Positions 1-5,015 of a stretch of DNA of 64,000 nucleotides are shown in pieces. Source of the stretch: Rhizobium sp. Q54. Lineage in GTDB: Bacteria; Pseudomonadota; Alphaproteobacteria; Rhizobiales; Xanthobacteraceae. The position numbers and the translations under genes are program-made. The stretch lies in the NCBI GenBank assembly GCA_945861895.1, contig CAMAWF010000005.1:1-64000 (forward strand), written 5' to 3'. Numbering within the stretch: position 1 is the stretch's first letter; every line of letters begins with the position of its first letter. The notes beneath the pieces were generated by a model. The model was not told the origin of the DNA, made no database searches, and was given only the letters and a program-made list of their open reading frames with translations.

Positions 1-221
1 GCCGGGTGGGGGTGAACGCGCGCAAGCCGCCGCTCACCATCGACGGCGAGCTGGTGGGAAAATCCACCGGCGCCGTCTCATCCTTCACGGCTGGCGACCG
101 CGTGTTCCACCAGAAATTCGGCAACGGCAACGTCACCGCGGTGGACGGCAACAAGCTCACGATCCGTTTCGACAAGGCGGGCGAAAAGCGCGTGGTGGAT
201 AGTTTTGTCGAGAGGGTGTGA
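1..221 (+). CDS. uvrD: ATP-dependent DNA helicase UvrD/PcrA, C-terminal end (partial)
   Basis: This is the last roughly 72 codons of a gene that begins before the window; the frame is open to the left edge. The visible protein has the DRVFHQKFGNG motif followed by a short beta-rich tail ending KAGEKRVVDSFVERV. That is the small Tudor-like C-terminal domain typical of UvrD/PcrA superfamily 1 helicases, which unwind DNA in repair and replication and bind RNA polymerase through this domain. The helicase core lies outside the window, so the assignment rests on the tail alone. The last 50 bp (172-221) are present again at 1008-1057 downstream of a toxin-antitoxin pair, so the 3' end of this gene marks an insertion junction. 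Confidence 0.82.
   Translation, partial: RVGVNARKPPLTIDGELVGKSTGAVSSFTAGDRVFHQKFGNGNVTAVDGNKLTIRFDKAGEKRVVDSFVERV
172..221 (+). repeat. Direct repeat copy 1: 3' end of uvrD
   Basis: These 50 bases match 1008-1057 at 48 positions. The two differences (209/1045 and 213/1049) are both synonymous in the uvrD frame, so both copies encode KAGEKRVVDSFVERV and a stop. The repeats bracket a 786-bp segment that carries the first toxin-antitoxin pair. This resembles an attachment-site duplication in which the inserted DNA restores the end of the target gene. Confidence 0.85.
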
Positions 222-231
222 GATCTGTGCC

Positions 232-260
232 TTGACACGGAATTATAGTAGTATTACTAT
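232..260 (+). promoter_or_regulatory. Sigma-70-type promoter of the first toxin-antitoxin operon
   Basis: TTGACA (232-237) and TACTAT (255-260) are separated by exactly 17 bases. The first usable start codon, GTG at 267, lies six bases after the -10 box, about where transcription should begin, so the toxin mRNA is probably leaderless. The second toxin-antitoxin operon has the same geometry. Confidence 0.7.
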
Positions 261-261
261 A
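244..261. promoter_or_regulatory. Palindromic operator over the -10 box
   Basis: TATAGTA (244-250) and TACTATA (255-261) form a perfect 7-bp inverted repeat around a 4-base centre, and the right arm contains the -10 hexamer. Type II antitoxins commonly repress their own operon by binding such sites. The XRE antitoxin encoded at 641-985 is the natural candidate; this is inferred from position. Confidence 0.6.
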
Positions 262-266
262 TTTCC

Positions 267-644
267 GTGAACGAACTGCTCCGCAGGATCAAGCCAGCGG
301 TATTTGTCGGGTCCAGCCGGCGCGACGTGCAGGCGTTTCCTGCCATGGCCCGGCGGGAGATCGGGCAAGCGCTTTTTGAAGCGCAACTCGGGCAACATCC
401 TGCCGGCACGAAGCCGCTGAAGGGATTTGGCAGCGGCGTTCTTGAGATTCGTAAAAACGCCGACGGCGACGCCTATCGCGCCGTCTACACGGTCCGCTTC
501 GAGGGCGTGCTGTATGTCCTTCACGCGTTCCAGAAAAAATCCACCAAGGGGATTGCCACCCCGAAGCTGCATCTCGACTTGATCAAACAGCGCTTGCGCC
601 AGGCCGAGATCATTCACAGAGCCAGTAAGGAAGCAAGATCATGA
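267..644 (+). CDS. Type II toxin-antitoxin system, RelE/ParE (Gp49-like) toxin
   Basis: This 125-aa protein has the compact basic fold of Gp49-like/HigB toxins of the RelE/ParE superfamily. The family signature is visible in the central stretch GVLEIRKNADGDAYRAVYTV, followed by the strand YVLHAFQKKSTKGI and a helix rich in Lys, Arg and Gln. Members are usually mRNA interferases that cut translated mRNA at the ribosome. The gene starts with GTG at 267, has no room for a Shine-Dalgarno site after its promoter, and overlaps the downstream antitoxin by four bases (ATGA). The toxin-first order is that of higBA-type modules. The module sits between two copies of the uvrD 3' end, a sign of acquisition. 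Whether it is active cannot be judged from sequence. Confidence 0.87.
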   Translation: MNELLRRIKPAVFVGSSRRDVQAFPAMARREIGQALFEAQLGQHPAGTKPLKGFGSGVLEIRKNADGDAYRAVYTVRFEGVLYVLHAFQKKSTKGIATPKLHLDLIKQRLRQAEIIHRASKEARS

Positions 645-985
645 GCAAAAAGGCCCTGCCCGCCCACGACATCGGAAGCGGCAATATTTTCGCCGATCTC
701 GGCCTGCCAAACGCCGAGGAACATCTGCTAAAGGCCTCACTCGTCGTGCAGCTTCACCGGTTCATCAAAGCGCGCAAGCTGACGCAAGTCGCCGCGGCGA
801 AGCTGATCGGCATCAAGCAACCCGACCTGTCGAACATCCTGCGCGGCCATTATCAGGGCTTTTCCCTGGAACGGCTGATGCGGATGCTCACGGCCTTCGA
901 TCAGGATATCGAAATCACCGTGCGGCCCCGCCGCCGGAAATCGAAGGAAGCCGGACGGATTACTTTCAACGCCACGACGGCGTGA
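641..985 (+). CDS. XRE-family antitoxin of the first toxin-antitoxin pair
   Basis: This 114-aa protein carries a helix-turn-helix of the XRE type at roughly residues 45-75 (KLTQVAAAKLIGIKQPDLSN) and a basic C-terminal tail. Its start overlaps the toxin stop, so the two are translationally coupled. Proteins of this family neutralise the partner toxin and repress the shared promoter, here probably through the palindrome at 244-261. The C-terminus is followed within 22 bases by the second copy of the uvrD 3' end. Confidence 0.87.
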   Translation: MSKKALPAHDIGSGNIFADLGLPNAEEHLLKASLVVQLHRFIKARKLTQVAAAKLIGIKQPDLSNILRGHYQGFSLERLMRMLTAFDQDIEITVRPRRRKSKEAGRITFNATTA

Positions 986-1007
986 GCAAGCTCGCCATTT
1001 TGTTCGA

Positions 1008-1057
1008 ACAAGGCGGGCGAAAAGCGCGTGGTGGATAGTTTTGTGGAGCGGGTGTGA
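1008..1057 (+). repeat. Direct repeat copy 2: duplicated 3' end of uvrD
   Basis: This is the second copy of the 50-bp end of uvrD (48 of 50 bases identical to 172-221). It is not attached to any helicase reading frame; what precedes it is the tail of the antitoxin region. If the toxin-antitoxin segment inserted here, this copy is the displaced original gene end and the copy at 172-221 came with the insert, or the reverse. Confidence 0.85.
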
Positions 1058-1139
1058 GGGGGCTCTGAAAGACATTCTACTTATCGTTGCAGAGTTCTTT
1101 CCGGTTGTAGATAATCACTTTTGGATCGGGGGGAAGCAA

Positions 1140-1550
1140 ATGCCAGTCATCCACTCTATCGCGATCAGAAATTTTAAGGGCGCTTCAAATGTTCAAATTG
1201 AATTAGCAGGAAAGGTCATTTCGCCAGTAATTACGCTAATTGGACTCAACGAAAGCGGCAAAACGACAATATTGGAAGCCTTGTCTTATTTTGTTAGCGA
1301 GGACAGTTCCGTTTCTAGCATATTCGAGGGTGTGCATTCAAAAGCAGCAATAAACGCTCTCATCCCGATTCACCGCAAAGCTGCTTTCACCGACGTTGTC
1401 TCGATAACTGCCAAAATTGAATTGACGCAGGCTGATTTTAACAGCGCTTCTGAAGTCGCAAAAGAAGATGGCCATGAAATCAATGAGAGTACCTTTCCGC
1501 GCGAAATAGAGGTTTCTCAAGTTTATAAGTTTGTAGATCAAATTTCTTAA
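1140..1550 (+). pseudogene. Truncated AAA-family ATPase (RecF/OLD-like N-terminus)
   Basis: The 136-aa product starts IHSIAIRNFKG, the first strands of an SMC/RecF/OLD-type ATPase, and has a Walker A motif GLNESGKTT at about residues 37-45. Real family members are several hundred residues long and carry Walker B and signature motifs, all missing here. The frame stops at 1550, and a second frame stays open only to about 1612, so the gene is a remnant. Base composition is clearly AT-richer than its neighbours, which points to foreign origin. A purine-rich stretch (ggggggaag) precedes the ATG at 1140. OLD-type ATPases often belong to phage-defence or mobile islands, so this fits the accessory character of the left end of the window. 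Confidence 0.65.
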
Positions 1551-1847
1551 GCCAAGAAACTCAAAATAATTTTTTGACATTACTAAATTTGGCATCGAAG
1601 TAAATCAGCCAACAATAGCCCTACAGCACATCCGCAGGCGCTGTCGGCGAGCGCTCGCTTTCTCGGCGCCGCCTATTCGCACGCCAATGACATGGCGTGG
1701 CGCTTCTTACCTGTCTTTCCGGGGCACGGCCGTTAGGCCGCGAGCCCGGAATCCATAGTCCCAGTGCTGAAGAACATCGCGAGACAGGGGTTATGGATTC
1801 CGGGTTCGCTCGCGCTGCTCGCGCCCCGGAATGACCGGAGGAGCATC
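1551..1847. other. Gene-free stretch with a palindromic repeat
   Basis: No convincing reading frame is present between the ATPase fragment and the second toxin-antitoxin pair. The left part is AT-rich and may be more debris of the ATPase gene. The right part (1712-1837) is occupied by an inverted repeat listed separately. Confidence 0.6.
1714..1835. repeat. Inverted palindromic intergenic repeat
   Basis: CCCGGAATCCATA (1745-1757) is repeated exactly in inverted orientation at 1792-1804. The outer parts, tttccggggca on the left and gccccggaatgacc on the right, also pair. The unit has the frame TGGATTCCGGG...CCCCGGAATGACC, the same outline (TGGAT-stem-loop-stem-ATGAC) as the other hairpin repeats in this window. 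It is non-coding. Confidence 0.7.
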
Positions 1848-1876
1848 TTGACCCCTAAGCCCCATTGGGGTACTTT
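1848..1876 (+). promoter_or_regulatory. Promoter of the second toxin-antitoxin operon
   Basis: TTGACC (1848-1853) and TACTTT (1871-1876) are 17 bases apart, and the ATG of the toxin gene follows six bases later, again suggesting a leaderless transcript. The spacer holds a short palindrome, CCCC-att-GGGG (1860-1870), a possible operator for the antitoxin. Confidence 0.6.
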
Positions 1877-1882
1877 CCGATC

Positions 1883-2230
1883 ATGCGCCGCCGTCCCGTT
1901 TCGGTGATCGAATTCTCCGGCTACGAGCGACGCGCGGGCGAGTTGCTCACGGTCGCCGAGCAGGACGCGGTCGTTGACCTGGTCGCCTTTGAGCCGACCT
2001 GCGGTGATCTGATCCCCGGCACCGGGGGATTGCGCAAGGTTCGCGTCGGGCGTGGCGGCAGCGGCAAGCGAGGCGGCGCGCGGGTGATCTATTATTTCTA
2101 CAACGGCGACTTTCCTCTCGTTCTTATGGCGCTCTACGCCAAGAACGAGAAAGCCGACCTCACTGCGCGCGACAAGAAAGAATTAGCAGACGATCTGAAG
2201 GAGATCATGGCGTCATGGCAAAGAAAGTGA
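1883..2230 (+). CDS. Type II toxin-antitoxin system, RelE/HigB-like toxin
   Basis: The 115-aa product has the RelE/HigB outline: an N-terminal strand (SVIEFSGYERRA), a helix rich in acidic residues, a Gly-rich turn followed by strand LRKVRVGRGG, the strand ARVIYYFYNGDFP and the C-terminal LMALYAKNEKADLT. That last stretch is characteristic of the HigB-type RelE family. These toxins are ribosome-dependent endoribonucleases. The ATG at 1883 was preferred over an upstream in-frame TTG at 1865 because the TTG would lie inside the predicted promoter. The gene overlaps its antitoxin by 16 bases. Confidence 0.86.
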   Translation: MRRRPVSVIEFSGYERRAGELLTVAEQDAVVDLVAFEPTCGDLIPGTGGLRKVRVGRGGSGKRGGARVIYYFYNGDFPLVLMALYAKNEKADLTARDKKELADDLKEIMASWQRK

Positions 2231-2541
2231 AAAGAAGCCGGCTGGCCGACGACCTTCGCGCCAGCATGGACGAGCTACGCGATTTTGTCGCCGGCAAGAA
2301 AACCGGTGTGATCGTGCACACCGTCATCCCCAGCGACAGCGATGCCCGCCTGGCGCGGCATAAGCTCGGCCTGTCGCAGCGGGAATTTGCCGCCGTCATC
2401 GGCACCGGCGTCGGCACCGTGCGCAAATGGGAACTCGGCACCCGGCGGCCGTCCGGCGCGGCGCGCACGCTGATCGAGGTCATCAAGCGCGAGCCGAAGG
2501 CGGTGCGCCGCGCGCTCGGCAAGAGCCAGATGGCGTCGTAA
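2215..2541 (+). CDS. XRE-family antitoxin of the second toxin-antitoxin pair
   Basis: This 108-aa protein is HigA-like. It has an N-terminal helical part that should contact the toxin (LADDLRASMDELRDFVAGKK) and a helix-turn-helix at about residues 47-95 (LGLSQREFAAVIGTGVGTVR, then KWELGTRRPSGAA). It is translated from within the end of the toxin gene, so stoichiometry is probably set by coupling. Proteins of this kind bind the toxin and repress the operon. It shows no close resemblance to the antitoxin at 641-985 beyond the shared fold, so the two modules probably arrived separately. Confidence 0.86.
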   Translation: MAKKVKRSRLADDLRASMDELRDFVAGKKTGVIVHTVIPSDSDARLARHKLGLSQREFAAVIGTGVGTVRKWELGTRRPSGAARTLIEVIKREPKAVRRALGKSQMAS

Positions 2542-2542
2542 C

Positions 2543-2731
2543 ATGTTGAGCCGCGCAAAATATGAGGTCACCGAATCACTCGGCTATTTGCTTTGCGAGT
2601 TGGCGTTCAAGACGGGTTGCTGGGGGCCATTTGCATGGGCGTATCGCGCCGGTTGCTGGTTCTACGGCAAGTCCACTCCACCGCTCGCAAGCGCCAGAAT
2701 AAAGACTGGATTCCCGCCTGCGCGGGAATGA
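2543..2731 (+). CDS. Small hypothetical protein with a repeat-derived C-terminus
   Basis: The 62-aa frame starts with ATG two bases after the antitoxin stop codon. Its middle is aromatic and cysteine-rich (GYLLCELAFKTGCWGPFAWA), compatible with a short membrane-associated peptide. I recognise no family. The last nine codons and the stop lie entirely inside a hairpin repeat (2705-2731), so the present C-terminus (TGFPPARE) is probably repeat-derived. It could be a real small gene truncated by the repeat, or a chance frame. Confidence 0.35.
   Translation: MLSRAKYEVTESLGYLLCELAFKTGCWGPFAWAYRAGCWFYGKSTPPLASARIKTGFPPARE
2705..2731. repeat. Single hairpin repeat (GTCAT/ATCCA family)
   Basis: ACTGGAT is followed by the perfect stem TCCCGC-ctg(c)-GCGGGA and ATGA. 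This is the same outline as the arms at 11864-11964 and 24089-24469, with a different stem sequence. Confidence 0.65.
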
Positions 2732-2947
2732 GCGGTGCGTTGATCTAACAGCATGCAGCTCTCTCTGCTGTCATGCGCTGGCTTGACCCGCGCATCCATG
2801 ATGACGTGCCGCCCGAACTGACCTTACGAAAGTCTGCCGTTGCCGCTCCGCTTCATGGATTGCCGGATCAAGTCCGGCAATGACAGAAACTTGACGGCGA
2901 GAGGCGCGTGCCCCGGAATGACGCGGGTGTGCTACGCTTCGCCCGTC
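2732..2947. other. Gene-free stretch with an inverted pair of hairpin repeats
   Basis: Two 31-base units, 2769-2799 and 2855-2885, face each other. The left reads TGTCAT...ATCCAT and the right ATGGAT...ATGACA. Each can fold on itself (GCGC...GCGC and TGCCGG...CCGGCA), and the two also pair as inverted repeats except where the stems differ. No gene is visible between them. Confidence 0.6.
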
Positions 2948-3196
2948 ATGATGAAAACCGAGAAATTCCCGGTCGCCGGCATCTACGTGCCGGTCAAGCG
3001 CCGCGCCACGCTCGATCCTAAAAAGGTCGAGGAGATCGCGCAGAGCATGCTCAAGGACGGCCAGCAGACCCCGATCAAGGTGCGCGCGGACGGCGCGCGC
3101 TTCGTGCTGGTCGAGGGCCTGCACCGGCTGGAAGCCGCCAAGGCGCTGGGCGAGCAGACCATCGTGGGTTTCCGCGTCGATGCGCGCAAGCATTAG
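2948..3196 (+). CDS. ParB N-terminal-domain mini-protein
   Basis: The 82-aa product is little more than a ParB/Srx nuclease-like fold. It contains the beta strand FPVAGIYVPVKRR, a helix LDPKKVEEIAQSMLKDGQQT, the strand PIKVRADGARFVLVEG and the family motif EGLHRLEAAKALGE. That motif corresponds to the GERR-type box of ParB, here GLHR. Full ParB proteins add a helix-turn-helix and a dimerisation domain, which are absent. It therefore should not act in chromosome partition by itself; stand-alone members may bind nucleotides, but their role is unknown. Two adjacent ATG codons (2948 and 2951) are possible starts. Confidence 0.75.
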   Translation: MMKTEKFPVAGIYVPVKRRATLDPKKVEEIAQSMLKDGQQTPIKVRADGARFVLVEGLHRLEAAKALGEQTIVGFRVDARKH

Positions 3197-3310
3197 GGTA
3201 CCGCGTTTCCTGCGGGGCCTTTCGCCGCAATTGCCGGAACCATAATCCCGTCCTAGTCTTGTGCGCGCAATAGGCCGCCGGGCGCGGCGCAGCGCGAAAG
3301 GTCGGTTTTC

Positions 3311-4012
3311 ATGGCTGGCAGGTTTCGCCGTCTCGCGGCGCTCGGCATCGGTGTTGTGGCGTCGCTCGCCTTCACAGGACCTGCCGCCGCCGCGCTGCTG
3401 ATCCAGATCGACAAATCCGCGCAGAGCCTGACCGTCTATCTTGAGGGCGAGCCGCTGCACACCTGGCCGGTGTCGACCGGCTTGCGCGGCTACGACACGC
3501 CGGCGGGCGAGTTCAAGCCCTCGCGCATGGCGCGGCATCATTTCTCGAGCGAGTGGGACGACGCGCCGATGCCGCATTCGGTGTTTTTCACCCAGCGCGG
3601 CCACGCCATCCACGGCTCCCATCACGTCAAGTCGCTCGGCCGGCCGGCCTCGCACGGCTGCGTGCGGCTGGAGCCGAAAAACGCCGCCGTGCTGTTCGCG
3701 CTGGTCAAGGCCGAGGGCATGGCCAGCACCCGCGTGGTGCTCACCGGCGAAATCCCCGGCGGCGGCGCTCCGGCGGTGGCGCGGCGCGCGCCGCCGCGCG
3801 ATCGCTATGCCGAGGCCGACGACGACGGTTTCACCGGCGCAGCCGGCCCCGCTCCGCGCGGCACTGGCTTGCGCGAACTGCCGAACGGCTACATCCGCAT
3901 GCAGCCGCCGCGCGCGCGATATTACGACCGCGACCCTTACGGCTACCGGCGCGACAATTATTATCGCGGCGCGCGCGGCTATAACCGCGGGTTTTTCGAC
4001 AGCTGGGATTGA
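3311..4012 (+). CDS. L,D-transpeptidase (YkuD family), secreted
   Basis: The 233-aa protein begins with a signal peptide (hydrophobic stretch around residues 9-27, ending AAA). It then carries a YkuD catalytic domain with the signature HGSHHVKSLGRPASHGCVRL at about residues 100-119; the SHGC cysteine is the nucleophile. Such enzymes form 3-3 cross-links in peptidoglycan or attach proteins to it, in the periplasm. After the catalytic domain there is a low-complexity tail rich in Tyr, Arg and Gly. A purine-rich site (gaaaggtc) precedes the ATG. It lies four bases upstream of prmA and may be co-transcribed with it, though the two functions are unrelated. Confidence 0.9.
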   Translation: MAGRFRRLAALGIGVVASLAFTGPAAAALLIQIDKSAQSLTVYLEGEPLHTWPVSTGLRGYDTPAGEFKPSRMARHHFSSEWDDAPMPHSVFFTQRGHAIHGSHHVKSLGRPASHGCVRLEPKNAAVLFALVKAEGMASTRVVLTGEIPGGGAPAVARRAPPRDRYAEADDDGFTGAAGPAPRGTGLRELPNGYIRMQPPRARYYDRDPYGYRRDNYYRGARGYNRGFFDSWD

Positions 4013-4015
4013 CGT

Positions 4016-4891
4016 TTGCGCGCTACCACCATCGTGGCGCGGCTTGCTGCCGGCGAGCCGGTGGCGCGGCGCCTCGCCTCGTATCTGGCCGAAAGCCTCG
4101 ATCCGGATGACGTCGTCTGCGCCGCTTTCGAAGGCGTAGATGGCCGCTGGCAAATGGAGCTGCATTTTCGCGCGGCGCCGAATGAGACCGCCGTGCGCGC
4201 GCTGGTGGCGCTCGCCGCCGGGGATGCGGCAGGCGCAGCACTCACGTTCGAGACGGTGGCGGCGCGCGACTGGGTGGCGGCAAGTCTTGCAGGCCTGCCG
4301 CCGGTTTTCGCCGGGCGTTTCACGGTGCATGGCGGCCATGACCGCGCGCGCGTTCCGGCAAATCGCATCGGCATCGAGATCGAGGCGGCGCTGGCGTTCG
4401 GCACCGGCCATCACGGCACCACGCGCGGCTGCCTGCTGGCGCTCGATGGGCTGGCGCGGCGGGGCAAGCGGGTGAAAATCCTCGACCTTGGCACAGGCTC
4501 CGGCGTGCTCGCGATCGCGGCGGCGAAAGTTTTCCGCACGCGCGTGCTGGCGAGCGACATCGACCCGCGCGCGGTCACGGCGGCGCAAGCCAACGCCAGG
4601 CTCAATCGCGCCGGCAGACTGGTCGAGGTCATCCGCGCCGCCGGCTGCGGATCGCAGCGCGTCACCAAGCACGCGCCTTACGATCTGGTGTTCGCGAATA
4701 TTCTGCTCGGGCCGCTGCAATGCATGGCGGCGCCGCTGGCGCGGCTCATGGCGCCGGACGCGCGCGTCGTGCTTTCCGGACTGCTGCCGGCGCATGCCAA
4801 TGCCGCGCTTGCCGCCTATCGCGCGCAAGGGCTCAGGCTCGAACGCCGCATCCCGCTCGATGGCTGGGTGACGCTGGTGCTGGCGCGCTGA
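4016..4891 (+). CDS. prmA: Ribosomal protein L11 methyltransferase
   Basis: PrmA transfers methyl groups from S-adenosylmethionine to ribosomal protein L11. The 291-aa product has the N-terminal substrate-recognition region and then the class I methyltransferase fold: FGTGHHGTTRGC just before motif I, motif I ILDLGTGSGVLAIAAAK at about residue 155, the acidic end of strand 2 (DIDPRAV), and the NPPY-like LVFANILLGPL. Length matches the family. The best start is a TTG at 4016, since no ATG gives a complete N-terminus; it leaves only three bases after the transpeptidase stop. Confidence 0.9.
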   Translation: MRATTIVARLAAGEPVARRLASYLAESLDPDDVVCAAFEGVDGRWQMELHFRAAPNETAVRALVALAAGDAAGAALTFETVAARDWVAASLAGLPPVFAGRFTVHGGHDRARVPANRIGIEIEAALAFGTGHHGTTRGCLLALDGLARRGKRVKILDLGTGSGVLAIAAAKVFRTRVLASDIDPRAVTAAQANARLNRAGRLVEVIRAAGCGSQRVTKHAPYDLVFANILLGPLQCMAAPLARLMAPDARVVLSGLLPAHANAALAAYRAQGLRLERRIPLDGWVTLVLAR

Positions 4892-4953
4892 AAACCGAAA
4901 CGCCCCCGATCAAGCCCGGGGCAGGCTTTTTTCGGGATCATGCTCTTTTGCTT

Positions 4954-5005
4954 GAGCATGATCTTTTCCGGAAACCGGTTCCCACTTTTCGGGATCATGC
5001 TCTAG
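4954..5005. repeat. 52-bp intergenic repeat, copy A
   Basis: This stretch runs from GAGCATGATC to GATCATGCTCTAG, so its ends are inverted (GAGCATGATC/GATCATGCTC), and it contains the core ACCGGTTCCCACTTTTC. It matches 59927-59978 at 50 of 52 positions. A further GATCATGCTC lies just upstream (4936-4945). The element ends ten bases before the aminopeptidase start codon, so it lies in the promoter or leader of that gene. Confidence 0.85.
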
Positions 5006-5015
5006 AGTGCCGGCC

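Noticed and set aside
1..3200. Prophage or complete integrative element at the left end
   Set aside because: No integrase, transposase or phage structural gene is visible; only toxin-antitoxin modules, an ATPase fragment and repeats are present.
2771..4828. 685-codon minus-strand open frame opposite the L,D-transpeptidase and prmA genes
   Set aside because: High-GC codon bias leaves the antisense frame open; its product is Arg/Ala-rich without domain signatures, while the plus-strand genes are clear family members.
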